Shown: positions 15,813 through 23,425, counted from the stretch's first letter. The stretch is 26,940 nucleotides of DNA from CAZGSV01 sp964528605 (GCA_964528605.1 CAZGSV010000040.1:1-26940); one strand, 5' to 3'. Notes: generated by a model not told the origin, from the sequence alone. A program made the numbers and translations.

Positions 15813-16409
15813 GTGGCCGGCGAAGAGAAGAACAAGACGGAAAAGGCGGCACCAAGCGGCAAGGCGAACGCTGCCGCCCAGAGGGCCCGCAAGGTTCCTC
15901 CCAAGGGGGCGCCTGCGGGCGTTTCGGCCGCGGGGGTCTCGTTGGTGTGGGTCGTGGTGGTGGTGGCGCTCATGTTGATTGAGGGCATCTACATGAGCTG
16001 GCACTCCGCGAGCGCCATGAACGCTTTGGCGAAGCGGGCGGAGAGCCAGCAGAGCCGCGCGCTGCAGGCCCAGCAGCGGCAACTCTCGCTGGCCGCCGAC
16101 TCCTTGCAGGATGCCGCCCGCTATGCCTCCGAGGAGAACTACGGGCTGAAGGATGCTGCGGTTGCCAACGCCAAGCAGATGGTCGAACTGGCGCTTCTGC
16201 TGGCGGACGAGGCCCAGGCGGCAGGGCTGCGGGGGTTGCTGGAGCAGATGAGCAGCGCGGAGCAAGCGCGAGGGACGGAAGTGAGCACGCAGCTGCAGGA
16301 CATGTCAGAGCGCCTGCGCAGCATGGCGCCCAGCGGCACCGGACCCTACGGGAAGGCCGCACAGCGCAAGGGGCGAGCGGAGGTAACGCCGGGGAAGCGC
16401 GCCAAGTAA
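15813..16409 (+). CDS. Single-TM protein with extracytoplasmic helical (coiled-coil) domain, unknown function
   Basis: A 198-residue protein: a charged Lys/Ala-rich cytoplasmic N-terminus, one TM helix (SLVWVVVVVALMLIEGIYM, about residues 42-62), then an Ala/Gln/Glu/Leu-rich helical region likely to form a coiled coil, and a basic tail. The start is the GTG at 15813, 5 nt after GAGGTGA; the longer frame from 15762 lacks such a site. It follows the GspF-like gene by 92 bp on the same strand. The topology resembles methyl-accepting or structural helical proteins, but no signature motif is present and I do not recognise the family. Confidence 0.6.
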   Translation: MAGEEKNKTEKAAPSGKANAAAQRARKVPPKGAPAGVSAAGVSLVWVVVVVALMLIEGIYMSWHSASAMNALAKRAESQQSRALQAQQRQLSLAADSLQDAARYASEENYGLKDAAVANAKQMVELALLLADEAQAAGLRGLLEQMSSAEQARGTEVSTQLQDMSERLRSMAPSGTGPYGKAAQRKGRAEVTPGKRAK

Positions 16410-16444
16410 CGGGCGGCCAAGCTCGCAAGCACGCGCCCGCCGTT
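16408..16444. terminator. Possible bidirectional terminator hairpin
   Basis: Between the convergent stops at 16409 and 16459, AACGG plus CGG (one bulged G) can pair with CCGCCGTT, an 8-bp imperfect stem with a loop of about 20 nt. There is no U-tract. The position fits a transcript end, but the structure is weak. Confidence 0.2.
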
Positions 16445-16458
16445 CGCTGGAGCCCCCG

Positions 16459-17379
16459 CTATTCCGGCGGAGGAAAGCGGGTCATGTCCAGCAGCGCGCG
16501 GTAGCGCTCGAGCAAGCGAGCGCGGGTAAGGGAGAGCAGACGCCGAACGCTGAAGTCCTCCACTGCGAAGGAGGCGGTCACGGCGCCCCAGACGACCGCT
16601 GCGCGCAGCGACTCCAGTTCCAGCGGCATGCCCCTCGCCAGATACCCTAGAGCGGCGCCCGCAAAGGCATCGCCCGCTCCTGTGGGGTCAACAGGATGTG
16701 CGACCGGGTACGCGGGCGCGATGAACAGTCTGCCTTCGCCGAAGACGAGCGAGCCGTACTCACCGCGTTTGATGACCACGTAGTTCGGGCCCAGGGCCAG
16801 AATCTGCTCTGCCGCCTCGGACAGGTCCTCCGCGCCAGCGAAGAGGCGGGCCTCGCTGTCGTTAAGGAACATGATGTCGGCTTTAGCGATGACCTCCGCC
16901 AGAGCAGGGCGCTCGGTGGCAATCCACAGGTCATTGGTGTCCGCGGCCACCACGGCCGGCGCTTCCACTTGGGAGAGCACCTCCAACTGCGAACGCGGGT
17001 GGAGGTTGGCGAGCAACAGGTAGCGCATGGCCCGTTGCTCGGGCGTTAGGCGCGGCTCGAACTGCGCCAGCACGTTCAGTTGGGTTTCCAGGGTTTCGCG
17101 CTGGTTGAGATCGTCCAGATAGCGAGCGCGCCAGCGGAAGGTGCGACCGGGGACGACGTGGATGCCGCCCAGATGGATGTTGAAGCGGCGCAGCAGGTCC
17201 AGGTGCTCGCCGGGGAAATCCTCGCCGACCACGCACAGGGGCATGGCGGTCGCGAAAAACGAACAAGCCACTGCGGCGTAGGTGGCCGCGCCGCCAAGGA
17301 CCTCGCTCACCGAGCCCGTGGGCGCCTCAATGGTGTCGAGACCCATGGAGCCAGGGATCAGTAGGCTGGAATCCGGCAT
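16459..17379 (-). CDS. PfkB-family carbohydrate/nucleoside kinase
   Basis: A 306-residue ribokinase-fold kinase transferring phosphate from ATP to a sugar or nucleoside hydroxyl. The N-terminal substrate motif is GGAATYAAVACSFF. The C-terminal signature DPTGAGDAFAGA carries the anion-hole GAGD with the catalytic Asp. The linking core TFRWRARYLDDLN and VVIKRGEYGSLVF belongs to a recurrent bacterial PfkB subgroup. It starts 7 bp after the preceding gene in the ahcY operon. Because AhcY releases adenosine, an adenosine-kinase role that would pull SAH hydrolysis forward is attractive. It is only an inference; a sugar substrate is equally possible. Confidence 0.8.
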   Translation of the reverse strand: MPDSSLLIPGSMGLDTIEAPTGSVSEVLGGAATYAAVACSFFATAMPLCVVGEDFPGEHLDLLRRFNIHLGGIHVVPGRTFRWRARYLDDLNQRETLETQLNVLAQFEPRLTPEQRAMRYLLLANLHPRSQLEVLSQVEAPAVVAADTNDLWIATERPALAEVIAKADIMFLNDSEARLFAGAEDLSEAAEQILALGPNYVVIKRGEYGSLVFGEGRLFIAPAYPVAHPVDPTGAGDAFAGAALGYLARGMPLELESLRAAVVWGAVTASFAVEDFSVRRLLSLTRARLLERYRALLDMTRFPPPE

Positions 17380-17386
17380 GGTGTAG

Positions 17387-19225
17387 TTAGGGGCTAGCGT
17401 CGGCGCTGCGGCCGCGGAACAGGTCTCTGAGCACGCGACCCAGCCATGCGCCCAAGGTTAGCACAACCAGTTTGGGCAGCGCCAGCAGGCGAGGAAGCCG
17501 GCGCGGTTCGCGCGACACACGGAAGAGCCACTCCAACCCCCACCGTCGCATCCACTCGGGCGACCGGGGAAGACGCCCGGAGATGACGTCGAGACTGCCT
17601 CCCACGCCCATGGCCAGAGGCGGGGCAAGCGCGCCCGCATGTTCGTGTATCCAACGGTCCTGCTTCGGGACGCCCATAGCCACGAAGAGTACCTGCGGAT
17701 GGCCCGAGCGAATCTCCTCCAACAACGCCGGCTCCTGCTCGGCGGTGAAATAGCCGTCATGGCAGCCCGCAATGCGCAGACCGGGGTGGCGCTCCTGCAA
17801 GCGCGCCGCTGCCTCTGGGGCCACGCCGGGCCGGGCGCCCAGCAGGTAAACGCTCCAGCCTTCCTGCGCCGCCAATCCGCAGACGCTGTCCACTAGGTCA
17901 ACGCCGGAGACGCGGCCCGGCACCCCCAAGCCCAGCATGCGCGCAGCCCAGACCACGCCCGCGCCGTCGGCCGTGACCAGGTCTGCCTGCTGCAGTATGC
18001 GCAGGAACTCGGGGTCCTTCTGGGCGCGCACCAGGGATAGGACGTCGCAGGTTGCGAGGTGATGAGGGCCACCGGCGGCGATGAACTGTTGCACCCGCTC
18101 CAGCACCTGCGCCTCGGTGAGGCAAGCCACCGGCACATGGAACAGTTCCACCTCTTCGGGGCCCGGCTCGTCAGCGCGCCGCGCGACCGGCGCGACGACC
18201 TTGTAGACGCCGTAGAGCAGCAGGAACCCGGCCGGCAGGAAGAGCAAGACAAGCAACGTCTTCAGCAAGAACGAAACGCGGATCAGCGCCACCAGCAAAA
18301 TGGCGAGCAAGGCCAGGTAGATCGCAGCGAGCATGAACAGCACCAGGACTTGGCTGGGGCTCATTCCCTGAGCGAGCAGCCACTGGTATAGCCGCAGCGG
18401 CCGGCCTCCCTTCTCGCGCTCTCTGCGTGCCGAGGGCGCAACGAAGAGAAAAGCGGTATCCACCAGAGGCACGCCCAGCAGCAGCAAGGGGATGACGAGC
18501 ACCAGGAACGCGGAGGTCTTTAGCGCGCCGACCAAGGAGACCACGCCCAGGGAGAGGCCTAGCGCCGCCCGCGCCGAGGCACTAAGGCTGACGGTGAGGC
18601 GCGGCGCCCGGCTGATCCCCACACCGGCGGCGGTCGCCGCCAAGGCGGCGCACAGGTAAGAGGCGCTGGGCTGCCCGGACTGCGGCTGCAGCAGGCTGAT
18701 GCACAGGAACGCCACGGAAGTGACCAGGGTGATGCCGTTGGCGGTGTTGTGTGCGCCGGCGGCAAAAGTGGTCAGCCCGGCGACCAGGAAGAGCCAGAGA
18801 ACACTTGCCAGCAGAGCCGCTCTTTCCAGAGCGAAGAACCTTGCCGAGAAAGGCAGTTTCACCGCGGTCAGGCCCACGCCGTTGCCAGCCAGCGCCAGGC
18901 AGCAGACCAGAATCGCGGGCAGCATCCACCGCCCGCTAAGTCTGGCGGCCTCGAGCGCCGACCCGACGGCAAACAGGAAGACAAGGCATCCGGTCAGCAC
19001 CCAGGCGACCCGGCCCCACTCGCCAAGGGTGGCGAGTATGATTCCGCTCGGGAGCAGGCCGGCGGCGATAGGGGTCCAGCACCCCCGCGCCCCCCCATCC
19101 GGGCTCCACGGGCGTCCCGCCAGCCGAGCGGAGACATAAGCAAGCAAGAACGCCAACGAGGCGATGAGTAGGTGCAGGGCGAGCGCGTCCAGGGGGCTGC
19201 GGCCAGCCGCCGACGCTGCAGACAC
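17387..19225 (-). CDS. Fusion of a degenerate WecA/TagO-like membrane domain with a WecG/TagA/CpsF glycosyltransferase
   Basis: A 612-residue protein. The first about 345 residues form roughly ten TM helices colinear with the WecA/MraY (PNPT) family, including the LLLGVPLVDTAFLF helix. Yet the aspartate motifs are gone: the DD site reads SALEA, the DGxDG site reads HNTANG, GDSGS reads SLSAS and HLHH reads RLYQ. The C-terminal about 245 residues are a complete GT26 domain: ADLVTADGAGVVWAAR, GRVSGVDLV, VLFVAMGVPKQDRW, GVGGSLDVISG and RRWGLEWLFR. That domain would transfer a nucleotide-sugar residue to a polyprenyl-linked acceptor. The start is probably the GTG at 19225, just after the ahcY stop, with GGAGG 13 nt upstream; TTG 19246 is the alternative. 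The membrane half is probably an anchor or lipid-binding scaffold. Confidence 0.75.
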   Translation of the reverse strand: MSAASAAGRSPLDALALHLLIASLAFLLAYVSARLAGRPWSPDGGARGCWTPIAAGLLPSGIILATLGEWGRVAWVLTGCLVFLFAVGSALEAARLSGRWMLPAILVCCLALAGNGVGLTAVKLPFSARFFALERAALLASVLWLFLVAGLTTFAAGAHNTANGITLVTSVAFLCISLLQPQSGQPSASYLCAALAATAAGVGISRAPRLTVSLSASARAALGLSLGVVSLVGALKTSAFLVLVIPLLLLGVPLVDTAFLFVAPSARREREKGGRPLRLYQWLLAQGMSPSQVLVLFMLAAIYLALLAILLVALIRVSFLLKTLLVLLFLPAGFLLLYGVYKVVAPVARRADEPGPEEVELFHVPVACLTEAQVLERVQQFIAAGGPHHLATCDVLSLVRAQKDPEFLRILQQADLVTADGAGVVWAARMLGLGVPGRVSGVDLVDSVCGLAAQEGWSVYLLGARPGVAPEAAARLQERHPGLRIAGCHDGYFTAEQEPALLEEIRSGHPQVLFVAMGVPKQDRWIHEHAGALAPPLAMGVGGSLDVISGRLPRSPEWMRRWGLEWLFRVSREPRRLPRLLALPKLVVLTLGAWLGRVLRDLFRGRSADASP

Positions 19226-19227
19226 TG

Positions 19228-20484
19228 CTATGTGCCAACCTCCCAAGAAGAGAGATAGGTCTTCTGCTGCGGCGTGAGGCGGTCAATGCCAACCGCGAGA
19301 GCGGCAAGTTTCAGGGCCGCCACCTGGCGGTCTATCTCCGCCGGCACCGAGTAAACACGCTTCTCGAGCGACTTCCCGCGGCGGGCCAGATGGGCGACGC
19401 TCAGAGCCTGATTGGCGAAGGACATATCCATGACGGTTGCCGGATGGCCCTCGGCAGCGGCGAGATTCACCAGCCGGCCTTGGGCGAGCAGGTAGAGGCG
19501 GCGGCCGTTGCGCAGCGTGAACTCTTCAATCCCGGAACGGACGAACCGGGTCTTCTTCGCCAGTTTGCGGAGCGCGGGAATGTCAATCTCCACGTCGAAG
19601 TGGCCGGAGTTGGCGAGGATGGCGCCGTCCTTCATGCGCAGGAAGTGCTCGCGGGTAATGACGGCGATGTCGCCGGTAAGAGTGATGAAGACATCGCCTT
19701 CGGCGGCGGCCTGCGCCATGGGCACGACCGCGTAGCCGTCCATCACGGCCTCCAGGGCGCGCAGAGGGTCAACCTCGGTCACGACTACCTGCGCTCCCAT
19801 GCCGCGGGCGCGGGTGGCCACGCCGCGGCCGCACCACCCGTACCCCGCCACCACCACTTTCCTGCCGGCGAGCAGTAGGTTGGTGGCGCGGATGATGCCG
19901 TCAATCGTGCTTTGGCCGGTGCCGTAGCGGTTGTCGAAGAGGTGCTTGGTCTGGGCGTCGTTGACGGCGATGATGGGGTAGCCGAGCAGGCCGCGTTTCT
20001 CCAGGCTGCGCAGGCGAATGACACCGGTGGTGGTTTCCTCGGTGCCGCCGAGCAGTTCCGTCATCTGAGCGCGGCGCTTGCTGTGGAGCGTGGAGACCAG
20101 GTCGGCGCCGTCGTCGAGGGTGATCTGAGGGCGGAGGTCGAGAGCGGCGTTGATGTGCCGGTAGTAACTGGCACGGTTCTCTCCGCAGACGGCGAAGACC
20201 CCAATGCGGTGGTGACGCACCAGGCTGGCGGCGACCTCGTCTTGGGTGCTAAGCGGGTTAGAGGCGCAGAGCGCGACCACTGCCCCCCCCGCCTGCAGCG
20301 CGCGGGCCAGATTGGCGGTCTCCGAGGTGACGTGCAGGCAGGCGGCTATCCGCAGCCCGCGCAAGGGCCGCGTGCGCGCGAAGCGCACGCGGATGGAGGC
20401 GACCACCGGCATCTGCCGGTCGGCCCACTCGATGCGCAACTTACCCTCAGAGGCGAGACTCAAGTCCTTTACCTCGAACTGCAT
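19228..20484 (-). CDS. ahcY: Adenosylhomocysteinase (S-adenosylhomocysteine hydrolase)
   Basis: A 418-residue cytoplasmic enzyme that splits S-adenosylhomocysteine into adenosine and homocysteine with bound NAD, relieving product inhibition of methyltransferases. Signatures are NPLSTQDEVAASL, EETTTGVIRL, AVNDAQTKHLFDN with the catalytic Lys and Asp, YGTGQSTIDGI, the Rossmann VVAGYGWCGRGVA, VTEVDP and ANSGHFDVEID. The TGQST form is the one I associate with Thermotoga-type and archaeal enzymes. The ATG at 20484 follows GAGGAGG by about 8 nt; the longer frame to 20622 is rejected. The ribosome-binding site can be sequestered in a hairpin. The gene is first in an operon with the glycosyltransferase fusion and the PfkB kinase. 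Confidence 0.95.
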   Translation of the reverse strand: MQFEVKDLSLASEGKLRIEWADRQMPVVASIRVRFARTRPLRGLRIAACLHVTSETANLARALQAGGAVVALCASNPLSTQDEVAASLVRHHRIGVFAVCGENRASYYRHINAALDLRPQITLDDGADLVSTLHSKRRAQMTELLGGTEETTTGVIRLRSLEKRGLLGYPIIAVNDAQTKHLFDNRYGTGQSTIDGIIRATNLLLAGRKVVVAGYGWCGRGVATRARGMGAQVVVTEVDPLRALEAVMDGYAVVPMAQAAAEGDVFITLTGDIAVITREHFLRMKDGAILANSGHFDVEIDIPALRKLAKKTRFVRSGIEEFTLRNGRRLYLLAQGRLVNLAAAEGHPATVMDMSFANQALSVAHLARRGKSLEKRVYSVPAEIDRQVAALKLAALAVGIDRLTPQQKTYLSSWEVGT

Positions 20485-20488
20485 TGGG

Positions 20489-20522
20489 GGCCTCCTCAGC
20501 AAACGCTCGCGGCCCGGAGGCC
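20489..20522 (-). promoter_or_regulatory. Hairpin that could mask the ahcY ribosome-binding site
   Basis: On the minus strand GGCCTCC (20522-20516) is complementary to GGAGGCC (20495-20489), which contains the ahcY Shine-Dalgarno sequence; the loop is 20 nt. The 7-bp all-GC-rich stem would hide the ribosome-binding site. It may be a regulatory leader or chance complementarity in GC-rich DNA. A TAGAAT that could be the -10 lies at 20594-20589, without a convincing -35. Confidence 0.4.
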
Positions 20523-20684
20523 AACGCCCGGGGGCGTGGCCGCGGCAGCCTGCGAGTCGTGGCGGCCGGCTTGCGCCGCGACGGGACGATTCTACCGGAG
20601 CAGGGGCGCCGCGCGCCACCACCCATCACCTAAAGCGGGCACAAGCCGGAGCCGATAACCCGCTCGAACGAGAGGAAGCGTCAG

Positions 20685-21083
20685 GTGCGGCCACTGAAGG
20701 TGCTCATTGCCGACGACACGGAAGGCCTGCGGGCGGTGCTGCGCGCGGTCTTGGAGTCGTTGGGGCATCAGGTCACCGAGGCGGCCGATGGCCAGCAGGC
20801 GGTCGAGGCTGCGCGGCGCGGGGACTTTGACCTGGCGTTGCTCGACCTGGAGATGCCGTTGCTTGACGGAGGGCGGGCACTGACTCGTATTGCCGCGGCG
20901 AGGCCGGGCACCGCCTGTGTCCTGATGACCGGCTCCACCGACGGGCGGAGGGTTGCGGCGGCCTTAGGGAGGGGGGCACGCGCCTGTCTGCGCAAGCCCT
21001 TCTCGCTCAAGGCGCTGGAGGCGATTCTGCTAGAGATCGCGGCAGCCAGGGAGGGAGAGGTGGCGACGGCGGCCCTGGCCTAG
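20685..21083 (+). CDS. Stand-alone response regulator receiver domain (CheY-like)
   Basis: A 132-residue single receiver domain without an output domain. The acidic pair D10-D11 (LIADD), phospho-acceptor D54 (LLDLEMP), T82 (MTGST) and K104 (LRKPF) are all in place, so it should be phosphorylated by a histidine kinase. The start is GTG at 20685 with AGAGGAAG upstream. No kinase is in the window. Roles could include chemotaxis-like or relay signalling by protein interaction. It is divergent from ahcY. Confidence 0.85.
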   Translation: MRPLKVLIADDTEGLRAVLRAVLESLGHQVTEAADGQQAVEAARRGDFDLALLDLEMPLLDGGRALTRIAAARPGTACVLMTGSTDGRRVAAALGRGARACLRKPFSLKALEAILLEIAAAREGEVATAALA

Positions 21084-21114
21084 TCGCTCACAGACGGAGC
21101 GCCGGCGGCCGTCC

Positions 21115-21131
21115 GGGCAAAGCCCTTTCTT
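21115..21131 (+). terminator. Candidate intrinsic terminator after the receiver gene
   Basis: GGGC-AAA-GCCC followed directly by TTTCTT lies 32 nt after the stop of the receiver gene. The stem is only 4 bp but is followed by a U-rich run, which is uncommon in this window. A larger 10-bp inverted repeat (21099-21108 with 21155-21164) surrounds it. Confidence 0.35.
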
Positions 21132-21254
21132 GGCTTCGGTGGCGTGGGAGGCGACCGCCGGCGCGCCCATGTTGGGCCCCTGCCCCACAACGGGCTGGCA
21201 TACGCGGCGGCCAAGGGCCTCCCAATAGCAAGGGAACCATGTAATGACGCGATT

Positions 21255-21263
21255 TGCTACGAT
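21255..21263 (+). promoter_or_regulatory. Extended -10 promoter before the LysE-type gene
   Basis: TGCTACGAT matches an extended -10 element (TGn plus TACGAT). It would start transcription near 21270, only a few bases before the ATG at 21275, giving a nearly leaderless mRNA. This agrees with the absence of any Shine-Dalgarno sequence before that ATG. No -35 is seen. Confidence 0.35.
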
Positions 21264-21274
21264 TAGCCACGCAG

Positions 21275-21910
21275 ATGGAACTGTTGGGAATGGCCGCCGG
21301 CTCTTTTGGGCTCGCCTTATCGGGGGCGGTGGTGCCTGGGCCGCTGCTAGCGGTGGTGGTGACTCAGGTGGCGCGGCGAGGCGTCTGGGCAGCGTGGCTG
21401 GTGGTGGCAGCGCACAGTCTCTGCGAGTTCTCGGTGGTGCTCGGCCTGCGCAGCGGCGTGCTGAGGGCGCTGACCACGGGCGCCGCCGTGACCGCCATCA
21501 GCGGCGCGGGCGCGGTCGCGCTGCTGGTGCTGGGAACGCTCACCGCGCGCGTCGCCCTAAGAGAGATGGGCAAGGAGGTGCAGGCGGCCAGCGCCGGCAC
21601 CGGCATTTGGGCGCCGCTCACGGGCGGATTGGCCGCCACGGCCCTCAATCCTTACTGGCTTATCTGGTGGGCGACCGTGGCGCCGGCGTACATGGTGCGC
21701 TTGCAGGTCGCCTCTGCCGCGGCGACGGCGGTTTTCTACGTGTCTCACATCGCAGGCGACTTCGCCTGGTACATTCCGCTGGCGGCCGGCCTGCGGAGCG
21801 GACAGAAGCGGCTCTCGGGACCCGTGTATCAGGGCGTGCTGCTGCTGTCGGCGGGGTTCCTGCTGGCGCTAGGACTGTGGTTTGGGGTTGGGGCACTGGG
21901 GGCGCGCTAG
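21275..21910 (+). CDS. LysE/RhtB-family exporter
   Basis: A 211-residue polytopic membrane protein with about six helices. The N-terminal LSGAVVPGPLLAVVVTQVARRG is the LysE-type first helix and PGP loop. GGLAATALNPYWLIWWATV matches the conserved central helix with NP. Family members export amino acids or similar small molecules by a secondary mechanism. I chose the ATG at 21275 over the TTG at 21254, which falls in the putative -10 element. No ribosome-binding site is apparent. The substrate is unknown. Confidence 0.75.
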   Translation: MELLGMAAGSFGLALSGAVVPGPLLAVVVTQVARRGVWAAWLVVAAHSLCEFSVVLGLRSGVLRALTTGAAVTAISGAGAVALLVLGTLTARVALREMGKEVQAASAGTGIWAPLTGGLAATALNPYWLIWWATVAPAYMVRLQVASAAATAVFYVSHIAGDFAWYIPLAAGLRSGQKRLSGPVYQGVLLLSAGFLLALGLWFGVGALGAR

Positions 21911-21942
21911 CAGGCGGAGCGGGTGGTGGAAATGCAGGAAAA

Positions 21943-21974
21943 CCCTTGCCCGGCAGCCGGGCAAGGGCTATACT
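21943..21974 (+). promoter_or_regulatory. PilZ gene promoter embedded in a perfect palindrome
   Basis: TTGCCC (21946-21951), a 17-nt spacer and TATACT (21969-21974) form a promoter for the PilZ gene at 22021. The -35 and most of the spacer lie in a perfect 12-bp inverted repeat centred on A21955 (21943-21967). This could be a dimeric regulator's operator, or the hairpin could end the upstream LysE transcript, or both. On the minus strand the hairpin is followed by TTTT. Confidence 0.5.
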
Positions 21975-22020
21975 ACGTCGGTCTGGCGGAGGGGCGTCCC
22001 TCCGAGGAGGGTGAAGTGCG

Positions 22021-22422
22021 ATGGACAGCGGGCGGAGAGGAGAACATCGCAGCCGGTGCCGCGTGGCACTGGAAGGTGAGTTTCTGATCGCCCCGGCAAC
22101 GATGCCCAAGAACGAGGCCTGGCGCGGAGCGTTACGCGACCTCAGTTGCTGCGGGCTCGGGGGCATGCTCGATGTCTACTTGCCCCCGGGCACCATGGTG
22201 CGCCTTGGCGTTGCCATCAAGCAAGAGCGTCAGCAGGAAGTGCGAGGGTTGGTCGCGCGCTGCGATCCGGGGGGGGAGCGGTACCAGATTGGCGTCCGCT
22301 TCATTGACCCGCCCCTTTACCTGCGCGTAACCGTGAGTTCGCTGACCTCGCCTCCGCTGCGCGGGCCACTGCCGGCGCACTTGCAGGAGATACTGCAGGA
22401 GCAGGTGCGCCTGTCCACTTAG
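22021..22422 (+). CDS. PilZ-domain protein (c-di-GMP binding)
   Basis: A 133-residue single PilZ domain expected to bind cyclic di-GMP and regulate motility, polysaccharide synthesis or surface behaviour through protein contacts. The N-terminal RxxxR motif is R6-GEH-R10, and the D/NxSxxG motif is DLSCCG (40-45). ARCDPGGERYQIGVRFID is the characteristic last strand pair. The ATG at 22021 has GGAGGGTGA upstream. A small hairpin (GGAGGG / CCCTCC, 21988-22003) lies in the leader. The neighbouring convergent glycosyltransferase could be a functional partner, but nothing shows it. Confidence 0.85.
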   Translation: MDSGRRGEHRSRCRVALEGEFLIAPATMPKNEAWRGALRDLSCCGLGGMLDVYLPPGTMVRLGVAIKQERQQEVRGLVARCDPGGERYQIGVRFIDPPLYLRVTVSSLTSPPLRGPLPAHLQEILQEQVRLST

Positions 22423-22439
22423 GGCCGGGGCGCTGCGCC

Positions 22440-23252
22440 TTAGCCCGACGCTGGCGGGGGGGGAGGCGTTGCGCGAGCGGCTTCCCTGTAGAGACCCCGC
22501 CACTCGTTCAGCCGTACCCTCCCCAGTTCCCGGAGCATGCGCCGCGCGTCGCGCAGCAGTTTCATCTTGCTGCCGCTCGCGTAGGTCCAGTCCACGGGCA
22601 CTTCAGCAATGCGATAGCCCCGCAACTGGCACAAGCGGATGATCTCCACGTCGAAGCCCCACCCCTCCAGACGCTGCAGGGGGAATACCGCCTGGGCCAC
22701 GTCGCGGGGGAACAGTTTGAAGGGACACTGGGTGTCGCGCAGGCCCCGAATGCCGGCGAGCCGCACGCATAGGTTGAACCCGTGCGACAGGAGCGTGCGG
22801 ATGCCAGGCCGGCGCACCTCACTGCCTCCGAGGTTGCGCGAGCCCACGGCCACCTGCGCTTCCCCGCACTGAAGGGGGGCGAGCAGGCGCTCTACTTGCT
22901 CTAGCGGCGTGGGGAGGTCGGCATCCGTGACCAGGACGAACTCCCCTTGGCCAGCCAGGACTCCAGTCCGCACCGCATGGCCCTTGCCGCGGTTCTGGGG
23001 CTGAGCGAGAAGGCGAACGTTGGCGGTGGCTTGCCGCGCAAACTCGGAGATCAGTTGTGGCGTGTTATCGCGGCTGCCGTCGTCCACTAGGACAAGCTCA
23101 GACTGGTAAGGTCGAGCGGCGAGGAACGCGGCCGCTTGTGCCAGCGTGTTGCCGATGCGCTCGGCTTCGTTGTAGCAGGGGATGACGATGGTCAGGTAGA
23201 TGGCGGCGGGCTCTGACGGTGGTGGCGGACTGGGTTGCGGAGCGCTTTGCAT
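22440..23252 (-). CDS. Family 2 glycosyltransferase (dolichyl-/polyprenyl-phosphate hexose synthase type)
   Basis: A 270-residue GT-A enzyme of the ALG5/DPM-like group, expected to load a hexose from a nucleotide sugar onto a polyprenyl phosphate. Motifs are LTIVIPCYNEAERIG, ELVLVDDGSRDNT, NRGKGHAVRTG, VLVTDADLPTPLEQ with the metal-binding DAD, and LRDTQCPFKLFPRD. There is no C-terminal TM domain. The start ATG at 23252 is chosen because a strong promoter (23293-23321) overlaps the upstream ATGATG at 23297. A Pro/Ser-rich N-terminal stretch precedes the domain. Such polyprenyl-linked sugars are the donors used by GT-C enzymes like the one at 198-1406. Confidence 0.85.
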   Translation of the reverse strand: MQSAPQPSPPPPSEPAAIYLTIVIPCYNEAERIGNTLAQAAAFLAARPYQSELVLVDDGSRDNTPQLISEFARQATANVRLLAQPQNRGKGHAVRTGVLAGQGEFVLVTDADLPTPLEQVERLLAPLQCGEAQVAVGSRNLGGSEVRRPGIRTLLSHGFNLCVRLAGIRGLRDTQCPFKLFPRDVAQAVFPLQRLEGWGFDVEIIRLCQLRGYRIAEVPVDWTYASGSKMKLLRDARRMLRELGRVRLNEWRGLYREAARATPPPPPASG

Positions 23253-23292
23253 CGAAGGGGCCTGAACTTGCCAGCGGAGAATCTCGCGCGCC

Positions 23293-23321
23293 ATCATAGG
23301 GCAGCGATGGGCGGGGGTCAA
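23293..23321 (-). promoter_or_regulatory. sigma70-type promoter for the GT2 gene
   Basis: On the minus strand TTGACC (23321-23316), a 17-nt spacer and TATGAT (23298-23293) precede the ATG at 23252 by about 40 nt. This is among the best promoter matches in the window and fixes the gene start. Confidence 0.7.
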
Positions 23322-23425
23322 ATGGCGTTGGCTGACGGAAGGAGCGACGCCTGCGCGGCCGAGCACTGGGAACTGGCGACGCTGGCGTATCCGTCCGGTC
23401 CGGCCGACAGGGACACCCGCCCTCC

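Noticed and set aside
20485..20684. A classical SAH riboswitch upstream of ahcY
   Set aside because: The leader lacks the conserved core I would expect for that class; only a ribosome-binding-site hairpin is visible. A covariance-model search could overturn this.
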